This document shows positions 46,652-55,914 of a DNA stretch of 64,000 bases, piece by piece. The DNA is from Rubrivivax gelatinosus (GTDB taxonomy: Bacteria > Pseudomonadota > Gammaproteobacteria > Burkholderiales > Burkholderiaceae_C). A model generated the notes under the pieces. That model had not been told where the DNA came from. It saw only the letters and a list, made by a program, of their open reading frames with translations, and did not search any database. Numbering within the stretch: position 1 is the stretch's first letter; every line of letters begins with the position of its first letter. A program made the position numbers and the translations under genes. The stretch is taken from assembly GCF_016583785.1 (NCBI RefSeq), contig NZ_NRRU01000001.1, forward strand, positions 62,001-126,000, in the 5' to 3' direction.

Positions 46652-47044
46652 ATGCAGTACCCCGTTGTGCTTCACACCGAAGATGGCGTCCGCTACGGCG
46701 TCACCGTCCCTGACCTGCCCGGCTGCTTCTCGGCCGGCGACACCTTCGATGACGCGCTGTCCAGCGTGCGCGAGGCGATCGACTTGCATCTCGAAGGGCT
46801 AGCCGAGGACGGTGAAGAACTGCCGGTGGCTGCGCCTGTTGCCAGCCATCTTGGTAATCGCGATTACGCCGGCGGCGTCTGGGCTGTTGTCGACGTCGAT
46901 ACGGGCCGTTTCGACGGCCGGGCGGAGAAGATCAACATCACCGTTCCCCGTCGCATCCTGCAGAAGATCGACACGTTCGCCAAGGCGAACGGGAAGACCC
47001 GCTCCGGCTTCCTCGTCGACGCGGCCGTGCGCGCAATGCGCTGA
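46652..47044 (+). CDS. HicB-like antitoxin without HicA (2)
   Basis: 130 residues with the HicB fold (YGVTVPDLPGCFSAGDTFDDAL) and a C-terminal ribbon-helix-helix (INITVPRRILQKIDTFAKAN). It lies 27 bp after the RexB-like gene on the same strand, so it may share its transcript and regulate it. No HicA is present. It is only about 30-40% similar by eye to the other HicB-like gene, and both flank the Rex-like pair. Confidence 0.82.
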   Translation: MQYPVVLHTEDGVRYGVTVPDLPGCFSAGDTFDDALSSVREAIDLHLEGLAEDGEELPVAAPVASHLGNRDYAGGVWAVVDVDTGRFDGRAEKINITVPRRILQKIDTFAKANGKTRSGFLVDAAVRAMR

Positions 47045-47056
47045 GCCGCCAGCGCG

Positions 47057-48100
47057 TCAGCCGACGTCCTCGACCGTCGCCCCAGCGGTTCCCTCGGGGA
47101 TTCCGGTCTCCAGTTCGACGGCAGTCGTGAAGCCGCTGCTGTCGCTGATCGAGTGGGTGACCTTCACCGCCAGCCAGTCTGCTGCGTCGATCGGCGCCTT
47201 GAACCCCGCCACCTTCACCGGCGTCTGCGGCGCCAGCGCCGGCTGGCCGTGGGCCAGCGTCAGCTCGAGCGTGGCCGCGCCGCGCTGGATGCGCGCCCAC
47301 TCGGCGCGGGCGCCGGCAAGCGCGTCTGCCTCGCTGGCGAAGGTGTCGGCCAGGCGCTTGGCGTTGGCGTCCGTGCCGACGGTGACGCCGCGGCGCTTGG
47401 CGCGCTTCGGGTCGTGCCAGTAGGCGCGCACGCCTGTGTAGGCGTCTCGTTCCGCCGCATGCCACCGGTGCGTGTCGCCGTCGGAACGCCTGATCGTCAG
47501 CTGCTGCATCGGCGCGCCGGCGGCGCTGCGGGCGCCGACGATCGGGAGGAAGAGGAGCCGCGCCGCTTTCACCGTCGCGACCGCGTCGTAGCGCCGCGCC
47601 AGGCGGTTGATGAAGGCAATGTCGCTCTCCTGCGTCTGGTCCACGTGCGCGATTGCGCGGCTGGCCAGCGCATCGGCCACCTTGGCTTCCAGCGAATGCC
47701 GCTTCGCGACCGTGGCGACGATCGCGCCCAACGTCGTGCCATGCCAGGAGGCATCCCGGCGCGTGCGCAGAGTGCCGGACAGCTCGGCACTGCGACCACG
47801 GATCACCACTTTGTCCGGCGGTCCGCTGTGCTCGGCCTCGTCGACGATGAACGTGCCCTTGTCGACCAGCGGCTGCCCGGCCCAGCCGATGGCGAGGGTG
47901 AGCGTCACCCCGCGCCGCGGGATCTCGAGCTGGCCGTCGTGGTCGGTCAGCTCCAGGTCGAGCTGGTCAGCCTGGCCGCCGCGGCACTCGGTGAGCGTGA
48001 GGCTGCCCAAGCGTGGCTCGATGGCCCGCGTGATGTCGCGGCCGCCCAGGCTGATGCGGTAGTCGGGCGCCCGCAGCGCCGCCTGCTGCTCGCCGCTCAT
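47057..48100 (-). CDS. D: Late control protein D (tail hub protein)
   Basis: 347 residues of the P2 gpD family, a baseplate hub that links the tail tube to the spike. MSGEQQAALRAPDYRISLGG starts the protein. The family order is seen through ELTDHDGQLEIPRRGVTL, the middle VDQTQESDIAFINRLARRYD and the LysM-like C-terminal part. It is the last gene of the late operon, with its start overlapping gene U by 4 bp. Confidence 0.92.
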   Translation of the reverse strand: MSGEQQAALRAPDYRISLGGRDITRAIEPRLGSLTLTECRGGQADQLDLELTDHDGQLEIPRRGVTLTLAIGWAGQPLVDKGTFIVDEAEHSGPPDKVVIRGRSAELSGTLRTRRDASWHGTTLGAIVATVAKRHSLEAKVADALASRAIAHVDQTQESDIAFINRLARRYDAVATVKAARLLFLPIVGARSAAGAPMQQLTIRRSDGDTHRWHAAERDAYTGVRAYWHDPKRAKRRGVTVGTDANAKRLADTFASEADALAGARAEWARIQRGAATLELTLAHGQPALAPQTPVKVAGFKAPIDAADWLAVKVTHSISDSSGFTTAVELETGIPEGTAGATVEDVG

Positions 48101-48516
48101 GACGTCGTCGCGGTGCGCTGCCCGATCGAGTCGGTCAGGTCGTCGTCGAAGCGCTGCAGCGTGATGCCGAACTCGATGCGTCGCGCGACGCCGGTGTCGG
48201 TGAAAAGCGTGCGGGTCTCGCTGATGTCCTCGATCACGTAGGCGCCGAAGACGCGGCCGGCGCCGTCGACGAGCGGCCAGGCCTTGCCGCTGTTGGCCAT
48301 CTCGCGCAGCTGGTCGAGCGACGCCGCCTTGCCGGCGAACTCGGGCACGACGACGCCGGACAGCGTGATCGTGTCGTCGCCGGGACCGACGTACTGGCGG
48401 CCGGCGCGCGCGCCGACGCGGGCGTTGCTGGCGTGTCGCCAAGCGGTCCTGCGCTGCAACTCCTGGTAGGCCAGCGTCTGCAGCGAGAAGACGAACTGGC
48501 CGAGGCCCATCATCAT
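48097..48516 (-). CDS. U: Tail protein U
   Basis: 139 residues of the P2 gpU family, a tail-terminator or tube-associated protein. MMMGLGQFVFSLQTLAYQEL is typical. Three successive ATG codons occur; the first (48516) has GGAG 8 bp upstream. It overlaps gene D by 4 bp. Confidence 0.9.
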   Translation of the reverse strand: MMMGLGQFVFSLQTLAYQELQRRTAWRHASNARVGARAGRQYVGPGDDTITLSGVVVPEFAGKAASLDQLREMANSGKAWPLVDGAGRVFGAYVIEDISETRTLFTDTGVARRIEFGITLQRFDDDLTDSIGQRTATTS

Positions 48517-48532
48517 GGTCGGGTCTCCGGTG

Positions 48533-50932
48533 TCAGTAGTCGGTGAGCGTGGAGCGCCGGCGCGATCTGGCAGCCGCGTCGCGGCGGTCCAGCTCGGCGG
48601 ACACAGCCCGGGCGATCGCCTGGGGGTCCATGCCGGGCAATGGGTAGATCGCGATCTGGTGCGGTCCGCCAGCGCCGGCCGCGGTGGCGCCGCGGCTCCC
48701 CGCGGTGAGCGGCGCGGTCCGCTGCGTGCTGGCCTTTGCGGTCCCGGCGCTTGCCGTGGGTGCGCCTTCCCCGGCAGCTTCGGCCAAGCCGAGGGCCGCA
48801 CGGCGCACGTCCGCCTGGCCCTGCTCGATGCCGATGGCCGCCCCGGCTGCGACATCGCCGCCGGCGGCGATGAAGACCCGGCTCGGGCTCTTGATGCCGA
48901 GCTTTGCCTTGAACCAGTTCAGCGCGACGTCGGCGACGCCGCCCACGGCCTCTCGGACAGCCGCGATCGAGTTGGTGATGCCGTTGGCCAGGCCCAGGAC
49001 GATCTCGCGCCCAGCGGCCGCGAACCGCGCCGGCAGGGTCGTGAAGAGCGTGCCCACACGGTCCCAGTTGCTGTACAGCAGCCAGGCGCCGGCGGCCAGG
49101 GCGGCCACGGCCAGCATGACCGGGTTGGCCAGCATCGCGCGGCCCAGCATCAGCATCGCCGAGCCGATGCCCTGGATGACACCCATCAGGATCGGCCCCT
49201 GCAGGCCGAGCATCGCCCAGCTGTAGCGCAGAAGGGCGAGAGGGCCCAGCACCGAAGCGACGGCCAGAAGCAGGCCGCCGGTCACGACGAGCAGCACGCC
49301 GACGACGGCGCCGGTCTTCAGGATCGCCGCGGTGAGCTGCGGGTGCGCGTTGGTCCAGGCGCTGACGCGCTCGAGCACCGCGCTGGCCGTGTCCATGACG
49401 CTGACGAGCGCCGGCCGCAGGCTGCGGCCCATCGTGCTGGAGGCCTCGAACATCCGGTTGTTGGCCATCTGCCAGCGCGCCGAGAGCGTGTCGACGCGCG
49501 CAGCGAACTCGCGCGCCATCGAGCCGCTGGCCTCCATGCCGTTGGCGAGCTGCATCTGGCGCCGCAGCTCCTCGGGCTTCGTCACCAGCTTGGCCAGCGT
49601 GTCGCTGTGCTCCATGCCGACCAGTTCGACCATGACGCCGACGCGCTTGGACTCGGGCAGCTTGCGGATCGCCTCGACGACGCTGAGCAGCGTGCCGGTG
49701 GCGTCCTTCGCCATCCCGGACTGGATCGCGCCGCTGTTGAGGCCGATCTCGGAGACGGCCTCCTGGAACTTCTTCGTTCCCTTCGTGGCGGCCGCCAGCT
49801 TCTGGGTGATCGCGTTGATGGCGGTCGCCGCAGCCTCCGGCCGCTCGCCGAGCGTGAGCAGCGTGCTGGCCAGCGCGGCGGCGTCCTTCGACGACATGGC
49901 GACGGTGCTGACGACGCCGCTAATGCGGTTCAGCACGTCGATGATTTCGTTGCCCTTGCTGATCGCGTTGTCGTCGAGGTAATTGATCGCGTCGGCCAGG
50001 CCTCGGATGCCGGTGATCGGGATCTGGAAGTTCTTGGCGACCTTGCCCATCTGCTCCGAGATCTCGGCGGGCACCGCGTCGAAGGCGATCGCCAGCTGCG
50101 CGGCGAGCCGGGTGTACTCGGCGAGCTGCTCGGTGGGCACCTCCATCCGCGCGCCGGCGGTCACCATGTCGGCGATCTCGGTCGTCGCAAGCGGGATCTC
50201 GCGGCCGAGCTGGTGGATCTGCCGTGCCATGTCCCAGTAGAGGGACGTCAGCTCGCCGGTGGGGCTGCGGGCGCCGTTGACCTGGCGGGCGATGCCCAGC
50301 ATCGCGTCCTCGAAGCGAGAGTATTCGCGCACGGCCTGGCCGATGGGCGTCAGCGTCGCAGCGCCGGCGGCTGTGGCCCCGACGCCAGCGGCGGCGATCT
50401 GGCCGGCGCGGGCCTGGATCTGGTCGCGCCGCGCCGCGATCGCGTCGATCTGGCGCTGGCGCGCGGCGAGCGCCTGCAGCTTCGCCGTCTGCTGTGTGAT
50501 GGCGGCGTTCGCCTTCTCGGTCTCCGCCGCCAGCCGCGCCTGGGCCTCGGCGACGTTGCCGATGCCCATGCCGTTCATGCGAGTGCGCAGCTGCACCAGC
50601 GCCTGGCGCTGGGTCTCGTAGGCGGCCGTCTGCTTGGCGATGGCGCGCTCCTGTGCCGCGATCTGCCGCGTGGACGCGGTACCAGCCGTGCGCATGCTGT
50701 CCAGCTGGGCTCGGAGCACCTTGAGCTTGTTGGTGGTCTCGGCGAGCGCGGCCTGCTGCTGGCGCATGCCGTCGATCGCACGCTGCTGGGCGTTGAGCTC
50801 GGCGACGCGATCGCGCGCGGCCTTGAGCGCCGTGGCGGCGCCCTTGGAGCCGCGCTCGATCGCGCGCAGCGGCGCCGTCGCCTTGTCGAGGGCCTGCAGG
50901 ATCACCTGCAGGCGAAGATCGTTCGCCGCCAT
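48533..50932 (-). CDS. T: Tail tape measure protein T
   Basis: 799 residues that set tail length. The N-terminal 150 residues are coiled coil (RAIERGSKGAATALKAARDR), followed by a phage-minor-tail domain (about 250-480) and hydrophobic segments (about 520-620) typical of tape measures. It lies between E+E' and U, as in P2. Confidence 0.93.
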   Translation of the reverse strand: MAANDLRLQVILQALDKATAPLRAIERGSKGAATALKAARDRVAELNAQQRAIDGMRQQQAALAETTNKLKVLRAQLDSMRTAGTASTRQIAAQERAIAKQTAAYETQRQALVQLRTRMNGMGIGNVAEAQARLAAETEKANAAITQQTAKLQALAARQRQIDAIAARRDQIQARAGQIAAAGVGATAAGAATLTPIGQAVREYSRFEDAMLGIARQVNGARSPTGELTSLYWDMARQIHQLGREIPLATTEIADMVTAGARMEVPTEQLAEYTRLAAQLAIAFDAVPAEISEQMGKVAKNFQIPITGIRGLADAINYLDDNAISKGNEIIDVLNRISGVVSTVAMSSKDAAALASTLLTLGERPEAAATAINAITQKLAAATKGTKKFQEAVSEIGLNSGAIQSGMAKDATGTLLSVVEAIRKLPESKRVGVMVELVGMEHSDTLAKLVTKPEELRRQMQLANGMEASGSMAREFAARVDTLSARWQMANNRMFEASSTMGRSLRPALVSVMDTASAVLERVSAWTNAHPQLTAAILKTGAVVGVLLVVTGGLLLAVASVLGPLALLRYSWAMLGLQGPILMGVIQGIGSAMLMLGRAMLANPVMLAVAALAAGAWLLYSNWDRVGTLFTTLPARFAAAGREIVLGLANGITNSIAAVREAVGGVADVALNWFKAKLGIKSPSRVFIAAGGDVAAGAAIGIEQGQADVRRAALGLAEAAGEGAPTASAGTAKASTQRTAPLTAGSRGATAAGAGGPHQIAIYPLPGMDPQAIARAVSAELDRRDAAARSRRRSTLTDY

Positions 50933-50936
50933 CGGT

Positions 50937-51056
50937 TCAGTCGCTCCGCTGTTCGGCCCGCTCGCGGGCCAGCTCGTGCCAGTCCATCAGCTCGTCGAGG
51001 TACATGGCCGACATCTCGGACGGTGGCCAGTGAAAGACCACCGCCAGGTCGGCCAT
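50937..51056 (-). CDS. GpE family tail protein (E' extension)
   Basis: A 39-residue sequence (MADLAVVFHWPPSEMSAMYL...) that is the conserved GpE domain. It can be read from its own ATG (51056) and is also the C-terminal part of the E+E' fusion made by the -1 frameshift at 51110-51116, since the frame is open from that site. In P2 the fusion acts in tail assembly with the tape measure. The fusion would be 153 residues. Confidence 0.85.
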   Translation of the reverse strand: MADLAVVFHWPPSEMSAMYLDELMDWHELARERAEQRSD

Positions 51057-51079
51057 GACCGCATCAACCCGGTGGGGGA

Positions 51080-51397
51080 TCAGGCAGCCGCCCGGGCCGC
51101 CTTCGGCACCAAAAAACCGGCTACCTCCGTGCCCAGCGCCACCAGGTCGGCCGGGTCGAGCTGATCGACCTCGGCACGGGTCAGGGTGGGCATCGTGATG
51201 CGCGGCAGCACCGCCTGCAGCGCGCCGACGTCCAGCTGCAGCAGGTGGGTCAGCGAGACGCCGCGCAGCTCGCCGGCGCGCGGGCGGCGCAGCACGATGC
51301 TGGTGATCCGTTGCTCGCCGTGCATCAGCGGGCTGTCGAGCTGCACCTCGCAGGTGGAGCCGGTGACCTGGGTCGGAGTGGTGGTGTCGTTGCTCAT
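51080..51397 (-). CDS. E: Tail assembly protein E
   Basis: 105 residues of the P2 gpE/Mu gp41-type tail chaperone family, ending AARAAA. It precedes the tape measure, as in all P2-like phages. Its frame contains the slippery heptamer at codons 94-96. Ribosomes that do not slip make this short form. Confidence 0.9.
   Translation of the reverse strand: MSNDTTTPTQVTGSTCEVQLDSPLMHGEQRITSIVLRRPRAGELRGVSLTHLLQLDVGALQAVLPRITMPTLTRAEVDQLDPADLVALGTEVAGFLVPKAARAAA
51110..51116 (-). other. Programmed -1 frameshift site (T TTT TTG)
   Basis: The reverse strand reads GCC GGT TTT TTG GTG in gene E, so T TTT TTG sits exactly in the zero frame. After a -1 slip the frame is open for 57 codons through GAEGGPGG into the GpE domain and ends at 50937. 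This is the P2 E to E+E' arrangement. Confidence 0.85.
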
Positions 51398-51413
51398 CGT
51401 GTGCTCCAGTGCT

Positions 51414-51923
51414 TCAGACGCCCAGCGCCGACTTCACGGCGGCCATGCGGTCCACGCCGCCGACGTTCTCGATCATGTTGACCAGGTCGATCTCGATCAG
51501 GACCTCGCCGTTGAGCGTGAGGCGGTAGTAGCTGATCGCGGTCTTCACCTTGATCTCGGTGTTATCGCCGGCCTTGGCCGTGCCGAAGTCGATCTCGGTG
51601 TGACGGCCGCGCACGACGATCTCGACCGGCGTGACGGTGTCGGAGTCGCCGGCCTCCAGCGCGCCGGCGAAGCGCAGTTGCACGCCATCGTGCTTGAGCA
51701 CGCCGAACTGCGCGAAGACGCCGCGCAGGTAGCCGGCCGCGGTCCACTCCATCTCCATCGCTTCGAGGCCCTGGTCGAGCTTCACGGCGCCGCCCATGCC
51801 GCCGGCTCGGTAGTCCTCGGTCTTGCGGCTGAGCTTGGGCGGGACCACCTCGGGGATCTCTCCCAGGAAGCTGGTGCCGGCGTGGAAGAGGACGAAGTTC
51901 TTGAGCTTCTTCGGGAGAGCCAT
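51414..51923 (-). CDS. FII: Major tail tube protein FII
   Basis: 169 residues. MALPKKLKNFVLFHAGTSFL and the GLEAMEMEWTAAGY segment are conserved in P2 FII. It builds the inner tube of the contractile tail. It lies 30 bp after FI in transcription order. Confidence 0.94.
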   Translation of the reverse strand: MALPKKLKNFVLFHAGTSFLGEIPEVVPPKLSRKTEDYRAGGMGGAVKLDQGLEAMEMEWTAAGYLRGVFAQFGVLKHDGVQLRFAGALEAGDSDTVTPVEIVVRGRHTEIDFGTAKAGDNTEIKVKTAISYYRLTLNGEVLIEIDLVNMIENVGGVDRMAAVKSALGV

Positions 51924-51953
51924 TTCTGTTCCTTCTGGTCAGGGTGAGGGGCC

Positions 51954-53138
51954 TCAGGCGGCCGAGGTGGCGACGCTGCTGGCGAAGTCACCGTAGTAGC
52001 GGTCGGTGATGCGCTGGCGGAAGGCCAGATCCTCGATCGGCGGCACCGGCGTGTAGTCGTAGTCGATGACCAGCTTCCCGGCCTTCAGGCGGTCAGCGGT
52101 GTTGATCTCCTCGTCCAGCCAGGCCTTGCCATCGAGGATGTAGCCGCCGGTCTTCAGCTCGCGCAGCTTGGCGTTGACGCCGTCCAGGATGTCGCGCACC
52201 GAGCCCGGCAGCAGCGGCAGGTCGACGGCGGCGAAGTGCGCCTCGGCGATCGTGTCGGCCAGGACCTGCGCGGTGCGGGTCGACGACTCGAAGGCGAAGT
52301 TGGTGTCCTCGCTGCAGGTCCGGCTGCCCCAGAAGCGGTAGCCGCCCTGGTTGATCAGCGTGGTGATGCCGGCCGCATTCAGCACGCCGGCGTCGGTCGA
52401 CTCGCTCTGCAGGTCGAAGAAGACGTCCTTCGTGAGGCCGTTCGGCCCGTTGACGACGACGTTGGAGATCGTCTTGTGCCAGCCGAACTCTTCGTCGATC
52501 TTGGCGCGTAGGCCGAGGGCATAGGCGACGGCCGGCGCCGCAGCGGTGGCGCTCGCGGTCTGGTCCCAGGCGGTGAAGTCGGGGTAGATCAGCATCAGCT
52601 CGCGCTGGCCGAACTGCTTGCGGTACGTCACCGCCTCGGGGATGGTCGCCGCCCCGTGGCCGGAGGCGTAGACCATGCTGCGCAGCTGCTGGGCGATCGC
52701 TACGATGGCAGCTGTCACCTCCTGCGTGTCGAGGCCCGGCGCGCCCAGGATTCGCGGCTTGACGCCGAGCTGAGCCTGCGCCGCCAGGAGCGCCTTGGCG
52801 CCGGTGTACTTTCCATCTGCGCTGACGCCGCCGATGACGTTCGTGGTGGTCTTCGCCGCGGTCTCGCCCTCGGCGACGCGGACGACCACGACCACGGGCC
52901 GCGCCTGGTCCGCGATCGCCGTCAGCGACTTGGCCAAGGTGCCCCGCGAGCCGGCTTTGCTGATGCCGGCCCAGATGTTGGTGACCAGGACGGGCGTGTC
53001 GAGCGGGAAGACTGCAGCGTCGGCGTCTTCGGCCGTGGCCACGAGGCCGATGATGGCCGTCGCGACGGTGCGAATGGTGCGGGCGCCTTCGCTGAGCTCG
53101 AAGACGCGGACGCCGTGGTGGTAGGTGGTCAGGGACAT
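51954..53138 (-). CDS. FI: Tail sheath protein FI
   Basis: 394 residues of the P2 FI contractile sheath family. It begins MSLTTYHHGVRVFELSEGAR and carries the conserved subtilase-like sheath core, with the AWDQTASATAAAPAVAYALGL region and the C-terminal PPIEDLAFRQRITDRYY. A 35-bp gap precedes it. Confidence 0.95.
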   Translation of the reverse strand: MSLTTYHHGVRVFELSEGARTIRTVATAIIGLVATAEDADAAVFPLDTPVLVTNIWAGISKAGSRGTLAKSLTAIADQARPVVVVVRVAEGETAAKTTTNVIGGVSADGKYTGAKALLAAQAQLGVKPRILGAPGLDTQEVTAAIVAIAQQLRSMVYASGHGAATIPEAVTYRKQFGQRELMLIYPDFTAWDQTASATAAAPAVAYALGLRAKIDEEFGWHKTISNVVVNGPNGLTKDVFFDLQSESTDAGVLNAAGITTLINQGGYRFWGSRTCSEDTNFAFESSTRTAQVLADTIAEAHFAAVDLPLLPGSVRDILDGVNAKLRELKTGGYILDGKAWLDEEINTADRLKAGKLVIDYDYTPVPPIEDLAFRQRITDRYYGDFASSVATSAA

Positions 53139-53173
53139 GGAGGTCTCCAGGTGAGTTGGCGGCGGCGCCGCGG

Positions 53174-53659
53174 TCAGGTTTCGGTCGGGGAGGTGGCGTC
53201 GATCGCCGGCAGCTCGACCAACTGCTCGGCGGCCGCCTCAGGCGTCAGCTCGCCGGCGGCGACGCGGTTGATGACGGGCAGCGCAAACGCCCACACGCGG
53301 GAGCGCCAGGCGCGCAGGCGCACGCCGTCGGCTTGGTACTGCGGGACCGCAGGCTCGTCGGCGTAGCTGACGGCGCTCTTGATGTCGTCGTAGCCGGCAG
53401 CCTGGGCGGCTTCGTCGAGGCGAATCTGCACCGATGCCTTCAGGTCGGCGCAAGACTGCTCCAGCGTCGGGCCAGGCCTGGCGGTGAGGATGGGGCGGCC
53501 GTCAACGCCGGCGCTGATCAACTGGCCAGCGGACTGACCGTCCAGCAGTGCGCGATAGGTCTGCTCGTCGATATCGACGACGTCAACGGGTCGCGCGTCC
53601 TCGCCGTGGATCGCGTCGTCGTAGAAGCCGCCCGTGGATGCGGAATAGAAGATGCTCAT
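53174..53659 (-). CDS. Tail fibre assembly protein
   Basis: 161 residues. MSIFYSASTGGFYDDAIHG is the usual N-terminus of this family of fibre chaperones (P2 G position). The ATG at 53659 is chosen; a TTG four codons earlier overlaps the fibre stop codon but is less likely. It directly follows the fibre gene. Confidence 0.82.
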   Translation of the reverse strand: MSIFYSASTGGFYDDAIHGEDARPVDVVDIDEQTYRALLDGQSAGQLISAGVDGRPILTARPGPTLEQSCADLKASVQIRLDEAAQAAGYDDIKSAVSYADEPAVPQYQADGVRLRAWRSRVWAFALPVINRVAAGELTPEAAAEQLVELPAIDATSPTET

Positions 53660-53671
53660 GGTGGTGGGCAA

Positions 53672-55360
53672 TCAACGGCCGAGGACGATGACGAAGGCGG
53701 TGGCGCTGTTGAACGCCGAGCGGATCGTGCCGCTTGTGGTGTAGGCCGCCGAGAGGGCGATGCCGCCGTCCGCATTCGTGGCGAAGGCGTAGGCGTAGGA
53801 GACGACGCCGCCCAGGCACAAGTTCGGGAACGCGATCGGCCAATAGACGACGTTGTTGCCAGACGAGAGGCCGCTGAAGGTGCCCCACTGGATGATCAAT
53901 CCGCTGGGCAGGCGCTGATACCCGTTGCCCGCCAGAGACGCCAGAAAGTTCCCCGCCTGCATGAATGATTCGGCGTGCAGACCATCCAGCGTGTCGGCAT
54001 TGCCGGCGCTAGCCGCCCAGCCTGACGAGCTCGCATAGGCAACGCTGAAGTTGGAGGGGCTGTAGACGTACATCTCTTTGCCGTCTGACCCGCCCCACAC
54101 CCAGGGCGGTTGGCCGCTTTGCCCCGACCAGTTGAAGTTGATCGCCCCGCCGTCGGATCTCCGTGGGGCGGCACGATCGGCGCTATCCGCGTAGCCCGCG
54201 TAGGCGACATAACAGGGCGCGTGGAATGCGTCGCTTGAGTCATAGCCCCGAAGCGACCAGTGGGCGGCGCGGTCCTGTGACCAGGACGCCTGCACGCTGT
54301 AGCCGCTGTCGTCATCCCTGCGGTACAGGCGGTAGGGCCCCGGTCTGACCTGGCTCGTCCACATGCCTGCCTGACCCGTGATGCCGGAGGCGGACACGGC
54401 CCCGGCTGACCCTGCCGCCCCGGCGTTCACGGCGTATGCGACGCGCTTCTGGGCGTCTGCCGTGTTGTCGACGGCGTTGAGGCCGACGTCGCCCTTCGAC
54501 AGCGTGACAGCGCCAGTCCTGCCAGCGACCGAAGTCACGGCGTTGGCCTGGGCTCCGGCAGAGATGCCGTCGAGCTTCGCCTTGTCGGCGGCCGACATGA
54601 AGCCGGCGGCTGCCGACGTCGCCGCACTGTGCTCTTTGCCCCCAGCGCCGACGTGAGAAGCCGGGGCGGCATCGTTGATGCCGTAAGCCGCGAGGGTAGT
54701 CCCCTTGTTGGCCTTGGCCGCGAGCGCGGTGTCGACGGCCGTTCGCGTGTAGGCGTCCTCGATGCCGTAGGCAGCGAGCGTCTTTCCCCAGGTTGCACGG
54801 CCCGCGATGGCCTGGGAGAGGATCGCCGCCACGGAGGCTAGGCCGAGGGGGGTTACCGCGCGCGCTGAGTCGTTGCCGGCGACAGCTTCGTCGGGCGTCG
54901 CCAGCTCCACGACGCCGGGGCGATCGGTGGTCGCCGGCGGGTTCATCCAGTCGGCGTTGCCGAACTGGATCGCGCCGGCCGGGACGGCGCTATCGACGAA
55001 GCGCAGGTCGGTCGACAGCAGCATCAGCGCACGGGCCGACTTCTCGACGATGACATCGGCCTGGCCGAACGAGCCCAGCAAAACGCCGTTGTCGAGGTAC
55101 AGCCCGAAGCCCCGCACCGAGTAGACGTCTGCCGTCTCGTCGCGGATCGTGACGTGCACCGTGTCGTCGCCCACGGCGGCGCCGCTGATCGTCGCTAGGC
55201 GCTTGATTTCGTTGGGCACCGCAGCCAGGCCTGCGCTCGGCGCGAACGCGGTCGCGGTGATGCCCACCGACACCACCGCGCGCGCGACGGTGCCGGTGTT
55301 CGACGGGTTGACGAAGGCGGCGCGGCCGGCGTCGGTGAGCTGGAAGACGATGGCGGTCAT
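53672..55360 (-). CDS. H: Tail fibre protein
   Basis: 562 residues, the host-receptor fibre. The N-terminal domain (MTAIVFQLTDAGRAAFVNP) attaches to the baseplate. The shaft has the fibre repeats TLAAYGIEDA and TLAAYGINDA about 28 residues apart, and VTSVAGRTGAVTLSKGDVGL. The C-terminal 250 residues, rich in Ser, Gly, Tyr and Trp, form the variable receptor-binding tip. The next gene is its chaperone. Confidence 0.9.
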   Translation of the reverse strand: MTAIVFQLTDAGRAAFVNPSNTGTVARAVVSVGITATAFAPSAGLAAVPNEIKRLATISGAAVGDDTVHVTIRDETADVYSVRGFGLYLDNGVLLGSFGQADVIVEKSARALMLLSTDLRFVDSAVPAGAIQFGNADWMNPPATTDRPGVVELATPDEAVAGNDSARAVTPLGLASVAAILSQAIAGRATWGKTLAAYGIEDAYTRTAVDTALAAKANKGTTLAAYGINDAAPASHVGAGGKEHSAATSAAAGFMSAADKAKLDGISAGAQANAVTSVAGRTGAVTLSKGDVGLNAVDNTADAQKRVAYAVNAGAAGSAGAVSASGITGQAGMWTSQVRPGPYRLYRRDDDSGYSVQASWSQDRAAHWSLRGYDSSDAFHAPCYVAYAGYADSADRAAPRRSDGGAINFNWSGQSGQPPWVWGGSDGKEMYVYSPSNFSVAYASSSGWAASAGNADTLDGLHAESFMQAGNFLASLAGNGYQRLPSGLIIQWGTFSGLSSGNNVVYWPIAFPNLCLGGVVSYAYAFATNADGGIALSAAYTTSGTIRSAFNSATAFVIVLGR

Positions 55361-55365
55361 GGTTG

Positions 55366-55914
55366 TTACTGGACGGCCAGGTCGAGCCTGGCGTAGGCGG
55401 CAGGTCGGCCCGCGGCGACGATCGACGCGCCCGCCTGGGCGGCGAGCCCCTGCACGAAGGTGAAGTGGCTGCGCAACGGCTTGGTCCGATTGACCTCGGC
55501 GATGACGTCGTCGACGAAGGCGGCGCTGGTCTCGGCGCCGCTGGCGTCTGTGAGCGTGAGCACGAGTTCGAAGGTGTGAGGCGTGCCCTTCGGCGTCGTC
55601 TGCCACCACTCGCGCAGAGCAATCTGCCCGCCAAAGCTCTCGACGACCCGGCGCACACTGGCCACTGAGCCCTTGGTGCGCGAGATCTCGATCGCGCGGC
55701 GCACGCGCTCGCGCTTGAGCGCTTCGGGCCAGTACGAGCGCCAGCCCTCGACACCCACGGCCCAGGCCAGCCAGGGCAGCAGGTCGATCGGGCAGCGGTC
55801 TGGCGACCACAGATCCCGATGCGGGATCGGTATGGTGGCGATCGCATTGACGACGGCCGACTCGGCGGCCCGGTCCAGCGCGCCGGCGTTGGGCGGCAGG
55901 AGCGACTTAGTCAC
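55366..55914 (-). CDS. I: Tail/baseplate protein I
   Basis: 182 residues of the P2 gpI family (LLPPNAGALDRAAESAVV, then WSPDRCPIDLLPWLAWAVGV). GTG at 55914 with GGGGG upstream is preferred; an ATG four codons earlier (55926) is possible. It overlaps gene J by 8 bp. Confidence 0.9.
   Translation of the reverse strand: MTKSLLPPNAGALDRAAESAVVNAIATIPIPHRDLWSPDRCPIDLLPWLAWAVGVEGWRSYWPEALKRERVRRAIEISRTKGSVASVRRVVESFGGQIALREWWQTTPKGTPHTFELVLTLTDASGAETSAAFVDDVIAEVNRTKPLRSHFTFVQGLAAQAGASIVAAGRPAAYARLDLAVQ

Noticed and set aside
47045-47056. Terminator between the convergent HicB-like and D genes
   Set aside because: The 12-bp gap has no stem-loop or T-run.
48515-51058. An 847-codon frame antisense to the tape measure gene
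   Set aside because: Composition is Gly/Arg/Asp-rich without motifs; the reverse strand has the clear phage gene.
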